Below are positions 1 to 10,072 of a stretch of 64,000 nt of DNA, one piece after another; positions within the stretch are counted from its first letter, which is position 1; every line of letters begins with the position of its first letter. The translations under genes and the position numbers were made by a program. The stretch is from Beta vulgaris subsp. vulgaris (lineage: Eukaryota; Streptophyta; Magnoliopsida; Caryophyllales; Amaranthaceae): NCBI RefSeq assembly GCF_026745355.1, contig NC_079205.1, forward strand, positions 7,326,056 to 7,390,055, given 5' to 3'. The notes beneath the pieces were generated by a model. The model did not search any database, had not been told where the DNA came from, and saw only the letters and a list, made by a program, of their open reading frames with translations.

Positions 1-840
1 GTCGAGGAGCGTCCACGACCTCCCTTGGAATCTCGAGGAACGTCACATAACCTCCCTCAGTATTTCGAGGAGGCATCACTCAAATACTTAGCCGAAAAAA
101 GGCTAAAGACCTCCATCGGCCGCTTGGGGCTCATAAGCGCCCAACATGCCGAGGAGCGTCTAAGACCTCCCACAGCATTTCGAGGAGCGTCATTCAAATA
201 CTTAGCCAAAATAAGGCGAGGGACCTCCTTCGTCCGCTTGGGGCTCGTAAGTCCCTAACGTGCCGAGGAGCGTCCCTGACCTCCCTCAACATCTTGAGGA
301 GCGTAAACTCAAATACTTAGCCTAACTAAGGCTACGAACCTCCCTCGGCCACTTGGGCTCAAAAAGCCCCCAACGTGTCGAGGACCGTTCACGACCTCCC
401 TCGGCATCTCGTAGAGCATCACGTGACCACCCTCAACATTTCGAGGAGCGTCGATCACTCAAATAATTAGCTGAAAAGGCTATAGACCTCCCTCGGCCGC
501 TTGGGGCTCATAAGCCCCCATCATGTCGAAGAGCGTCCACCTCCCTCAGCATTTCGAGGAGCGTCACTTAGATACGTAGCCAAAATAAGGCTAAGGACCT
601 CCCTCGACCACTTCGGGGCTCATAAGTCCCCAACGTGCCGAGGATCGTCCATGACCACCCTCAGCATTTAGAGAAGCGTCACTTAAATACTTAGCCGAAA
701 AAAGTCTAAGGACCTCCCTCAGCCATTGGGTCTCATAAGCCCCCAACGTGCCGAGAAGCGTCCATATCACCCCCTCCCCTCAGCATTTCGAGCAGTGTCA
801 CTCAATTACTTAGCCGAAATAATGCTAAGGACCTCCCTAG
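1..840. repeat. Degenerate ~112-bp tandem repeat array
   Basis: A block containing CTTGGGGCTCATAAG followed by GCCGAGGAGCGTC and ACTTAGCC recurs at about 123, 237, 352, 500, 611 and 724. Spacing is 111-115 bp with one longer step of 148 bp. Copies differ by many substitutions, so the array is old. The short ORF at 25-258 is just this repeat read in one frame. Such arrays are known next to or inside LTRs of large Ty3/gypsy (Tat/Ogre-like) elements. That link is inferred here from the LTR-like sequence downstream. Confidence 0.75.
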
Positions 841-1480
841 GCCAAAAGGAGACCCTCTCCTTTGCCTAGCCACTCTCGTACCTAGCCAAATTCAAGCTAA
901 ATACTTCATTGGCACCCACTCGGACAACAACAGACCCTTCTCCTTTTTCGAGTCACTCTCGAACTTAGCCAAATTTAAGCTAAGTACTTCATTGGCACCT
1001 ACTCGGACGACATGAGGCTCATTAGCCCCTCATCCGAGTGGCATCCAATCCACTCGGCTAATAGGGACCCCCTCTCCTTTGCCGAGCCGCTCTCATACTT
1101 AGCCAAATTCAAGCTGAGTACTTCATTGGCACCAACTCAGAAAGAATGGGGCTCATTAGCTCCTCAACCGAGTGGCGTCCGGTCCACTCGGTTAATAGGA
1201 GACCCCCTCTCCTTTTGCTGAGCAGCTCTCATACTTAGCCAAATTCAAGTTAAGTACTTCATTGGCACCCACTCGGTCAACATGAGGCTTTTCAGCCCCT
1301 CATCCAAGTGGCACTTGATCCACTCGGCCAATCAGAGACCCCCTCTCCTCTACCAAGCCGCTCTCATACTTGGACAAATTTCAGCTAAGAAATTTATTGG
1401 CACCCACTCGGTCAGCATGGGGCTTATTAGCCCCTCATATGAGTGGCGCCCGATCGACTCGGCCAATAGAAGACCACTCG
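840..1480. repeat. ~135-bp tandem repeat array
   Basis: Five imperfect units share CACTCGGCTAATAGG, CCCCCTCTCCTTTGCCGAG and CATTGGCACCCACTCGG. The CATTGGCACC word falls near 907, 990, 1124, 1260 and 1395, so spacing is 83 and then 134-136 bp. The array continues from the 112-bp array without a gap, and both share ACTTAGCC. It reappears from 4899 in the second copy of the duplicated segment. ORFs at 1012-1221 and 1282-1644 are repeat-derived. Confidence 0.7.
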
Positions 1481-1489
1481 GCTCGGCTA

Positions 1490-2110
1490 AAACTCCGAAA
1501 GCACTCCTTGGCCAGGGCCTCACCTCCGAGTTACCCACTCGGCTAGGGCCTCGAGGGAACCCACTCGGCCACGGCCTCGAGCGAGACCCCTGTGCTTGGT
1601 TAATCCTAGCGATAAAAGATTGCCACCACTACGATCCGGGATAAAGATTCCCGGGTGCCGCTCAACATCGGCAAAAACGCAATCACCTTATTCCGCCAAT
1701 CAACCGCACTAAAATGGCGATTACCACTCTGATTACTTTTCGTGGGGATAATTGTTTGGTCCCATTTCTTGGACCAACCCACCTATGATAAAGTTACTAA
1801 AATAAGACAATCTTCCACCAACTGGAGTTGAATGAAATACCCTCATTTATTGGAGGTCTCATCCTCTATAAATAGCGGTGTCTCATCTATTAAGAGTAAG
1901 CTGTTCTGAGCTACAAAACCCAGAGCATCTCTCTCTACATTGATCACTTTCTCTCTCTACCTCAATCATTTACTTGCTTGAGCACCGGTGGGGACGGTCT
2001 ATCCTGGAACCACCCTCGGGGTAGGCTAACCTTGTTTTACAGGGTTTCGACGTATCGATAACGGAGCTCAGATGTACCTTCTTGGGGCCCACATTAAGTC
2101 TATCAACCTA
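1490..2110 (+). mobile_element. LTR-like promoter region, copy 1
   Basis: After the arrays comes non-repetitive sequence with a consensus TATA box (1867-1874), a pyrimidine-rich leader of TCTCTCTAC words and a GC-rich stretch near 1985-2030. This looks like the U3/R/U5 of a plant Ty3/gypsy LTR. I could not find TG...CA ends, a primer binding site or gag-pol nearby, so element class and limits are inferred. The second copy at about 5540-6065 is very similar. Confidence 0.4.
1867..1874 (+). promoter_or_regulatory. TATA box of LTR-like sequence, copy 1
   Basis: TATAAATA lies in a GC-richer context and is followed about 50 bp on by an AGAGCATCTCTCTCTAC leader. It is preserved at 5820-5827 in the second copy. 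Activity is not shown by sequence. Confidence 0.5.
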
Positions 2111-2135
2111 CTACAATCTCTTAATTTCTTGACAA

Positions 2136-2403
<268 letters not shown>

Positions 2404-2938
2404 GGGTATTCCATCTGGTACCATTGTACTTTTGACTTTTCCATTTAGTACCACTATTTTTCAGATATTCTACATGGTACCACTATAATTTGATTTTATT
2501 CTCTATTGTAGCATTCAACTAAGTAAAGTTTTAATTTAAGTTAGAATAGGCTAGAGTTTTACTTCGATTTACATATATTAATTTGCGTTAAGGTTTTAGT
2601 AATCGTTTTAGTCGTTAAGGTCAAAGTTGAGGTCATATTTAACAATAAAAAGGCATAGAATATTATGATCATTTTTATGAAAATTTTGACTGAAAAAAGA
2701 GCTTTAAGGGTTAAAACATCACCCTAAAATCTTAATTTATTAAATTTTTGCAACTGTAAATAGAAACATGCAAACCCAAACAAAATCGTATACTTGTTCA
2801 ATCATTAACTAACATTTTACTTAAAAAATGGTATGAAAAAGATTAATATTAAATTAGAGTGGTATCATGTAGAATTTTAAAATAACAATATTTTCAAATG
2901 AAAAAGCCAAAAATTCAATGATATCGAAAGGAATATCC
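2404..2938. mobile_element. MITE-like element with ~50-bp inverted ends, copy 1
   Basis: The left end GGGTATTCCATCTGGTACCA and the right end, read on the other strand, GGATATTCCTTTCGATATCA are imperfect inverted repeats that continue for about 50 bp. TATATATA flanks both ends. About 535 bp, AT-rich, no coding potential, so non-autonomous if mobile. The superfamily is not determined; the TA-rich flanks would suit Tc1/mariner-like or Mutator-like insertion. Confidence 0.55.
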
Positions 2939-2944
2939 TATATA

Positions 2945-4780
2945 TACATGGAAAAGAGCAAATAACGAAAAGTTTATTAGAGACCCATTATCATTATATA
3001 CATGCTAAATGACATGGAGAATAAACTAGTTTGTACTCGGATCACCATTGTTAAAAGACTTAAAACGTATTTGTCATTACTTTTTTTTAACCCTTTTACA
3101 ATAGGAAACGTTGCATCAGTTTAATGGATACAAGCAAAAGAAAGAATGAAAGAAGAGCATTGCTGTCCACGAAGGGCAACACTCAATATGTTTAATGTGA
3201 CCGCCAAGCTAAGGTTTATCAGTAGACCTGGCAAAGTTGGTCCTGATCCGAAAATCCGGTCCGAAATATCCGATCCGTGGTCCGATCTAGGTCCAAACGA
3301 GACGATCCGAACCTTGATCCGAATCCGAAACGGTCCCGATCTGGTCCGAATCCAGATCCGAAATAATCTTGATCCGAAATCCGAATGATCCGATATAATC
3401 TTACCCGATCCGAAACCGATCCGAGCCGATCTAAAATTGATCTGACCCGAAGGTAAACCGACCCAAAATTATTGGTTTCGATTAGGCTTTGATCCGAAAT
3501 ACCCGAAATTTACCCGTTTTTTTATATAAACAAACATATCATTGGCATAAGTATTCAATTCATTCCACCATAGTCCGATTCCGATCCGAAATAATAGTTC
3601 GAACGATGACCCAATCCGAAATGATCCGATCCGGTCCGATCCTGGTCCGAATGTAACTTGATCCGAAATCGGTCCGATCTGAATTGGTCCGGTCCGATTC
3701 TGATCCGAAATAATAGTCCGAACGATGACCCAATCCGAAACGGTCCGATCCGGTCCAATCCCAGTCCGAATGTAACTTGATCCGAAAATGGTCCTATCTG
3801 AATTGGTCCGGTCCGAATCCGATCCAATTGGTCCGATTGCCAGGTCTATTTATCAGCATTAATTAGCAGCATGCCAGCATTTTTACGTTTTTCTCGTGCG
3901 CTACACATAGAAACTAGACCACACACATACACTTCGTTTTTGGCTGGGTTTGGGAGGTGGCCTGGGCCCTGGTGGCCACCCCTACTTTACACTTGACAGT
4001 TCTTACTGGGAAAATAATAAGAGAATATATCTGATGATATGAGTTTAATAATGAATTAGGACTTAGGAGTATATCATATAGCCAGTGATAGAGCTAGGAT
4101 TTTCAATCAGGAATAGCATAATATAACTAACCAAAAAACGGTTCATAATTGTAGAAAATAATTTACGTTAACCTACACTTATAACCCTTTTAAAAGTACG
4201 ACACTATATTATTATATGGTTCATAATACTATATTCTTTAGACTTACATTATGAGAGAGTTTCTTCCCTTAAAAACTCTACATACCCTACTACTCCATCG
4301 TATCCAAGCCTTTTAAAGCCGAAGAATTTTCTCGCCTGTATATTGTAAGTCTGAAGAACTAAAAATTAAATAAGAAACTAATGAAAACTATAAAGTTTAT
4401 TTTTACGGAGTTGTACAATATAAAAAAAAAAAAATTCAAAGCTACAATTTGAAATGAAAAAAATATTCAGAACATAGCGTAGAAAATGAAAAATACATGG
4501 TTTATCAAAAAAAATAAAAAAAAAGATTCTCTTTCTAATATGTGATTTATAAAAGGTTGAACTATTTATTCAAAATTAGGAGAATGGTATGTATTTATAA
4601 TATAATGAAAGACAACTATAATTAAAATAAAGTTTGTTGTAATATGAAGTATTATATTGTTTAAATTTACAAGTATAATCGTGGAAGATGGAAAAGATTT
4701 GAGGCATAGAGAAAATTAAAGAAAAAGGAAAAAGGAAAAAAGAAAAAAGAGATTGAACAAAAAAGAAAACTAAAAACAAG
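2945..4780. other. AT-rich non-coding DNA of unit 1, paralogous to DNA upstream of the terpene synthase
   Basis: No gene is seen. The stretch holds the words AAACTAGACCACACACATAC and GGAGGTGGCCTGGGCCCTGG, found again in unit 2 and, more diverged, at 9835-10072 and 11101-11728 upstream of the terpene synthase pseudogene. It is interrupted by the hAT-like element at 3223-3848. Oligo-A tracts lie near 4420-4530. Confidence 0.6.
3223..3848. mobile_element. hAT-like non-autonomous element made of CCGATCCGAA simple repeats
   Basis: The element starts TAGACCTGGCAA and ends TTGCCAGGTCTA, a perfect 12-bp inverted repeat. It is flanked by an exact 8-bp duplication TTTATCAG (3215-3222 and 3849-3856). 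Unit 2 has one TTTATCAG at 6996-7003 and no insert, so the boundaries are proven. The interior is degenerate GATCCGAA/GGTCCGAT repeats in both orientations. The 8-bp target duplication fits hAT; such simple-sequence hAT-like elements are known in plants. ORFs at 3146-3388 and 3555-3827 are repeat translations. Confidence 0.85.
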
Positions 4781-4901
4781 CACTAGTACGAAATCATTGA
4801 TTTGCGTCGCACCTGGGACTACCATTTGCGGCAGACATTAGTCCGACGCTACAGTTCTCGACACAAATTTTGAAAATATTATCTACGTCGGATGCGAACA
4901 C
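4781..4901 (+). mobile_element. Truncated CACTA 5' end
   Basis: CACTAGTACGAAATCATTGA plus ~100 bp of TTTGCGTCG-rich subterminal sequence matches the first ~120 bp of the complete element at 7902-9449. It stops at the tandem duplication junction. This is a breakpoint remnant, not an independent insertion. Confidence 0.85.
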
Positions 4902-5379
4902 TCGGCTAATAGGGGACCCCCTCTCCTTTGCCGAGCCGCTCTCATACTTAGCCAAATTCAAGCTTAGTACTTCATCGACACCCACTGAGAAAGCATGGGG
5001 CTCATTAGCCCCTCATCCGAGTGGCGTCCGGTCCACTCGGCTAATAGGACACCCCTCGCATTTTGTCGAGCATCTCTCATACTTAGCCAAAAGCTAAGTA
5101 CTTCATTGGCAATCACTCGGTCAACATGGGGATTTTGAGCCCCTCATCCAAGTGGCACCCGATCCACTCGGCCAATCAGAGACCCCCTCTCCTCTACCGA
5201 GTCGTTCTCATACTTGGACAAATTCCAACTAAGAAATTCATTGGCACCCACTCGGTCAGCATGGGGCTTATTAGCCCCTCATATGAGTGGCGTCCGATCG
5301 ACTAGGCCAATAGGAGACCACTCGGCTCGGCTAAAACTCCGAAAGCACTCCTTGCCTCCTTGGCCAGGGCCTCACCTCC

Positions 5380-5535
5380 GGGGTACCCACTCGGCCAGGG
5401 CCTCGGGGGAACCCACTTGGCCAGGGCCTCCGGGGCACCCACTCGGCCAGGGCCTCCGGGGCACCCACTCGGTAAGGGCCTCGGGGCACCCAATCGGCCA
5501 GGGTCTCGCTGGAACCCACTCGGCCACGGCCTCGA
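5380..5535. repeat. 27-bp GC-rich minisatellite
   Basis: About six copies of a unit like GGCCAGGGCCTCCGGGGCAC followed by CCACTC. Unit 1 has about three copies at 1513-1585, so the array expanded or contracted after duplication. Overlapping ORFs on both strands (5214-5558, 5302-5519) are repeat translations. Confidence 0.85.
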
Positions 5536-5539
5536 GTGA

Positions 5540-6065
5540 GACCCTCGTGCTTTGTTAATACTAGCGATAGAAGATTTCCTCTATGATCCGGGATAAAGAT
5601 TCCCGGGTGCCGCTCAACATCGGCAAAAATGCAATCACCTTATTCCACTAATCAACCGCACTAAAATGTTGATTTCCACTCTGATTATTTTTCGTGGGGG
5701 CTAATTCTTTGGTCCCATTTCTTGGACCAACCCACCTATGATAAAGTTACAAAAATAAGACAATCTTCCACCAACTGGAGTTGAATAAAATACCCTCATT
5801 TATTGGAGGTCTCATCCTCTATAAATAGCGGTGTCTCATCTATCAAGAGTATGCAGTTCTGAGCTACAAAACCTAGAGCATCTCTCTCTACATTGATCAC
5901 TTTCTCTCTCTACCTCAATCATTTACTTACTTGAGCGCCGGAAGGGCCGGTTGATCCTAGGACCACCCACAGGGTAGGCTAACCTTGTTTTACAGGATTT
6001 CGACGTATAGATAACGGAGCTCAGACATACCTTCTTGGGGTCCACATCAAGTCTATCAAGCTACT
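5540..6065 (+). mobile_element. LTR-like promoter region, copy 2
   Basis: Duplicate of the LTR-like sequence at 1570-2110 with its TATA box at 5820-5827, the same CT-rich leader and the same TTTTACAG(G)ATTTCGACG segment. No gag, pol or primer site follows. Confidence 0.4.
5820..5827 (+). promoter_or_regulatory. TATA box of LTR-like sequence, copy 2
   Basis: TATAAATA in the same context as 1867-1874. Confidence 0.45.
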
Positions 6066-6082
6066 ACAATCTCTTAATTTCT

Positions 6083-6160
6083 TCACACACACACGCACAC
6101 ACGCACATGCGCGCGCGCGCACACACGCACATGCGCGCGCGCGCGCACACACACACACAC
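6083..6160. repeat. (CA)n/(CG)n microsatellite
   Basis: CACACA tracts with two CGCGCGCG cores, at the position of the pure CA tract in unit 1. ORFs here are spurious. Confidence 0.9.
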
Positions 6161-6687
6161 GTATTCCATTTGGTACCATTGTACTTTTGGCTTTTCCATT
6201 TGGTACCACTATTTTTTAGATATTCTACATGGTACCACTATAATTTGATTTTATTCTCTATTGTAGCATTCAACTAAGTAAAGTTTTAATTTAAGTTTGA
6301 ATAGGCTAGAGTTTTACTTCGATTTACATGTTTTATTTGCGTTAAGGTTTTAGTAATTATTTTAGTCGTTAAGGTCAAAGTTGAGGTGATATTTGACAAT
6401 AAAAAGACATAGAATATTATGAACAATTTTATGAAAATTTTGACTGAAAATAGAACTTTAAGGGTTAAAATGATACCCTAAAATCTTGATTTATTAAATT
6501 TTTGCAACTGTAGATAGAATCATGCAAACCCAAACAAAATCGTATTCTTGTTCAACCATTAACTAACATTTTACTTAAAAATGGTATGATAAAGATTAAT
6601 ATAATTAGAGTGGTATCATGTGAAATTTTAAAATAACAGTGGTATCAAATGGAAAAGCCAAAAATTCAATGGTATCGAATGGAATAT

Positions 6688-6689
<2 letters not shown>
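6161..6689. mobile_element. MITE-like element, copy 2
   Basis: Same ~530-bp element as 2404-2938, with GTATTCCATTTGGTACCATT at the left end and GGTATCGAATGGAATATCC at the right. The inverted ends match each other better than in copy 1. Confidence 0.55.

Positions 6690-6738
<49 letters not shown>
6690..6738. repeat. (TA)n microsatellite
   Basis: About 24 TA units directly follow the MITE. Copy 1 has only a short TATATA here, so the tract grew after duplication. Confidence 0.9.
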
Positions 6739-6739
<1 letters not shown>

Positions 6740-6744
<5 letters not shown>

Positions 6745-7901
6745 AGAGCAAATAACGAAAAGTTTATTAGAGACCCATTATCATTACATACATGCTAAAT
6801 GACATGTAGAATAAATTAGTTTGTACTCGGATCACCATTGTTAAAATGTATTTGTCATTACTTTTTTTAACCCGTACAATAGGAAACGTTGCATCAGTTT
6901 AATGGATAGAAGCAAAAGAAAGAATGAAAGAAGAGCATTGCTGTCCACAAAGGGCAACACTCAATATGTTTAATGTGACCATTGCTAAGCTAAGGTTTAT
7001 CAGCATTAATTAGCAGCATGTCAGCATTTTTATGTTTTTCTCGTGCGCTACACATAGAAACTAGACCACACACATACACTTCGTTTTTGGCTGGGTTTGG
7101 GAGGTGGCCTGGGCCCTGGAGGCCACCCCTATTTGACACTTGACAGTTCTTACTGAAAATTATAAGAGAATATATCTGTTGATATGAGTTTAATAATGAA
7201 TTAGGACTTAGGAGTATATCATAGAGTGACGGAGCTAGGATTTTCAATCAGGAATATCATAATATAACTAACCAAACAACGGTTCATAATTGTAGAATAT
7301 AATTCACGTTAACCTACACTTATAATTCTTTTAAAAGTACGACACTAGATTATTATATGGTTCATAATACTATATTCTTTAGACTTACATTATGAGAGAG
7401 CTTCTTCCCATAAAAACTCTACGTACCCTACTACTCTATCGTATCAAAGCCTTTTAAAGCCAAAGAATTTTCTCGCCCGTATAATGTAAGTCTGAAGAAC
7501 TAAAAAGAAGAAAACTAACGAAAACTATAAAGTTTATTTTTACGGAGTGGTACAATATAAAATAAAAAAATTCAAAGCTACAATTTCAAATGAAAAAAAT
7601 AGAATATAGCGTAGAAAATGAAAAATATATGGGTTTATCAAAAAAAAAAAAAAAATTCTCTTTCTAATATGTGATTTATAGAAGGTTGAACTTTTTATTC
7701 AAAATTAGGAGAGTGGGATGTATTTATAAAATAATGAAAGACAACTATAATTAAAATAAGTTTGTTGTAATATGAAGTATTATATTGTTTAAATTTACAA
7801 GTATAATCGTGGAAGATGGAAAAGATTTGAGGCATAGGGAAAATTAAAGAAAAAGGAAAAAAGAAAAAAGAGAATGAACAAAAAAGAAAACTAAAAACAA
7901 C
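6740..7901. other. AT-rich non-coding DNA of unit 2
   Basis: Paralogue of 2945-4780 without the hAT-like insert. The single TTTATCAG at 6996-7003 is the empty target site. ORFs at 6990-7247 and 7695-7946 are on non-coding-looking AT-rich sequence and lack recognisable domains. Confidence 0.6.
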
Positions 7902-9449
7902 CACTAGTATAAAATCATTGATTTGTGTTGCACCTGGGACCACCATTTACGGCGGACATTGATCCGACGCCACAGTTCTCGATGCAAATTTGGAAAATAT
8001 TATATGCGTTGGATGTGAACACGAAGTAGATTTAGTGCTGTTTGCGTCAGATGTAGTGGAAAGTCTGACGTCGATAAGACAAAAAGGCTGCTGATTTAAT
8101 CAGCGATTTGCGTCGGGCAAGCGTCCATATCCGATGCAAATAACTCTATTTTTGATATAAAAAAAGATTCCCAATGTTACAAGAAGTATTAAATCAGAAT
8201 ATTGTTGCAAGTGGCTTGAATACTATGTCGGTTTAAATCAAAATACAAACAATGAAATAATTTTGAAAATCATAATACAATTATAAAAATAAACAAATCT
8301 CCCAAATAAAAATCCCATAAAACAAATAAACATATTCGAAAATTTATATGGGCTAGATTCAATCTTAAATTTGTACAAAAACATGGAAGGAACTAACAAT
8401 TCTCTCATATAACTAATCTAATACAAGATTTTATAAATCAACTAACAAAATACAAGTGAAAACCAATGTAGAGAACCCTAAAATCTATAATCGATCAGTA
8501 ATTTAGCAACTAAAATCTATAATCTCTTTCTGTTTCCAGCTATGGAAGATGCAAATCTCTTTCTTCAAGATTGAGTTGCGAATTTCAATTGGGTTTATGG
8601 GGAATCGAAATTGAATTGTGAAATTGTTTGAAATTACTTTAGTCTCTTTCGTCTTCCTCTGCTTTCCACTCCTCCATTTTCTTCTCCGCCATTCGAAATT
8701 AATTCTAATCACATTAATCTCAAAAACTAATAATGGAGAGAAAAGAAGGTGAGAAATTCGACCTTAGGAAGACCAGAAGTAGAAGGCTTCTTGTAGTGAG
8801 CGAACTGAGTGAAGCAAACATAGCGGAGCAAACCGCCGCCTTGAAACAACCACAAATAAGCCTAAATCTGGAGGTGTTGCTCAATTCGCATTAATGGTGA
8901 GAATGACGCATTTCAGTTCAGAGGAGAGAGAATGAAATCTTGAGAGTTGAGATCCAAGTTGAGAGAGTTGAGTTGAGAGTGGTGAGAGGAGACTAGATCT
9001 AGGTTAGATGAGATAGGCAAAACGGCTGAAGAGAGATGAGAGGCATCTAGATATCTAGGTTAGAGATAAGAGAAAAGGCTAAAGAAAAATTAGCTTTAAT
9101 ACTGTAATTATCTGCGTCGCACCTCGAACTATGTTCGACACATTTTTTTTTGTCTAATTTTTAGACGCTTACTCATCTGCGTCGGATGAGCTTATATGTC
9201 TGATGCAAATCGCTTAATACAAGGATTTGCATCGTACAATAGGCGCGTTCGACGCAAATTCTTATATTCATGTGCGTCGGATGACTAGGGACATGTGATG
9301 CAAATCCTCTTGTCATTCTTTTGCTATAAGTATTTGCATAGGATGTAGATTATAATCTGGCACAAATCATCTGTTCCTGACCATTTGTGTCAATTCTTCA
9401 TGCATACGACGCAAATAAGCTGTGGCAAATCATCATTTTTCTACTAGTG
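7902..9449. mobile_element. Non-autonomous CACTA (En/Spm) transposon, 1,548 bp
   Basis: The left end is CACTAGTATAAAATCATTGA and the right end on the opposite strand is CACTAGTAGAAAAATGATGA, ~24-bp imperfect inverted repeats. Subterminal regions (7910-8160 and 9105-9430) carry many TTTGCGTCGGATG-type words in both orientations, the usual transposase-binding layout of CACTA elements. Flanking triplets are AAC and AAT, so the expected 3-bp target duplication is imperfect. No transposase is visible. The middle (about 8460-9070) is less AT-rich and, read on the minus strand, starts with a CT-rich leader-like stretch. Confidence 0.8.
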
Positions 9450-9454
9450 AATAA

Positions 9455-9545
9455 AATGTTATACAACTACTCGAACCTAAGACCTCCTTGTCTTCAATCA
9501 GGAAGGTGGACCTACCATTGCAGCAAGCGCAATACAACACATTGC
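9455..9545 (-). repeat. tRNA-like SINE head (possible)
   Basis: On the minus strand TTAGGTTCGAGTAG resembles a Pol III B box, and GCAATGGTAGGTCCACC about 35 bp upstream weakly resembles an A box. Such A/B box pairs head plant tRNA-derived SINEs. No poly(A)-type tail or target duplication was found; the CACTA element lies immediately beside it and may have interrupted the body. Confidence 0.3.
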
Positions 9546-9587
9546 TAGATTTTGTTTATATTTGTTTCTTAATTTTTTCTCCCAGCC

Positions 9588-9780
9588 TCTATTTCTATTA
9601 TATAATTTTATAAAAATTAAATCTAACACTTAATAGAAATAAACTAGTATTTTGATTCGTATGATGCTCGATTTCATTTACAATTATCAATTATTTATTA
9701 TTCATAAAATACATAATTAATTTTATTATCTTTTCGTAATTTAATTTAATATTTAGTTCGAAAATGGAAAAATGAATGTC
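9588..9780. repeat. AT-rich dispersed repeat B, partial copy 1
   Basis: TCTATTATATAATTTTATAA through AAATAAACTAGTATTTTG and ACAATTATCAATTATTTATT is shared with 12877-13430 and, in part, with 10073-11070. Its left end resembles a Helitron 5' end (TCTCTATTATATAA), but no matching 3' end is seen. Confidence 0.45.
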
Positions 9781-9834
9781 ATTGGAGAGCCATGGTGTGT
9801 TACACACACAGCTAAGGAAAATAGATAATAGTGA

Positions 9835-10072
9835 AAAGGTCATTGGATATTTGGATCGAGATCCATCACCATCAAATACATGCTAAACGACATGGAGAAT
9901 AAACTAGTTGGTACCCAAATTACCATGGTTAAAACGTTTTTGTCATTACTTATTTTTTTTACCTTTTAATAGGAAAAGTCGCGTCAGTTACGTGAGATTC
10001 ATGCAAAGGAAAGGAAAAAAAAAGCGCATTGCTATAATGCTATCCACAAAGGGAATCACTTAATATATTTAT
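9835..10072. other. Diverged third copy of the duplicated non-coding DNA, left part
   Basis: Words such as ATACATGCTAAACGACATGG and the CATTGCT...TATCCACAAAGGG pair align with 2985-3190 and 6770-6970. The copy continues at 11101-11137 and 11518-11730 after insertions. It lies 2-4 kb upstream of the terpene synthase exon 1. Confidence 0.6.

Larger units (their letters stand above)
4899..8022. repeat. Tandem segmental duplication, unit 2
   Basis: Second copy of unit 1. It lacks the hAT-like insert, has a longer 27-bp minisatellite (5380-5535), a shorter CA tract and an expanded TA tract (6690-6738). It continues into the intact CACTA, so this unit preserves the original arrangement at the right end. 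Confidence 0.85.

Noticed and set aside
1..840. CRISPR-like regularly spaced repeats
   Set aside because: The whole ~112-bp unit repeats, with no unique spacers, and the genome is a plant's.
3146..3827. ORFs rich in Arg, Ile, Gly and Pro inside 3223-3848
   Set aside because: Translations of GATCCGAA-type repeats in the hAT-like element; unrelated content in each frame.
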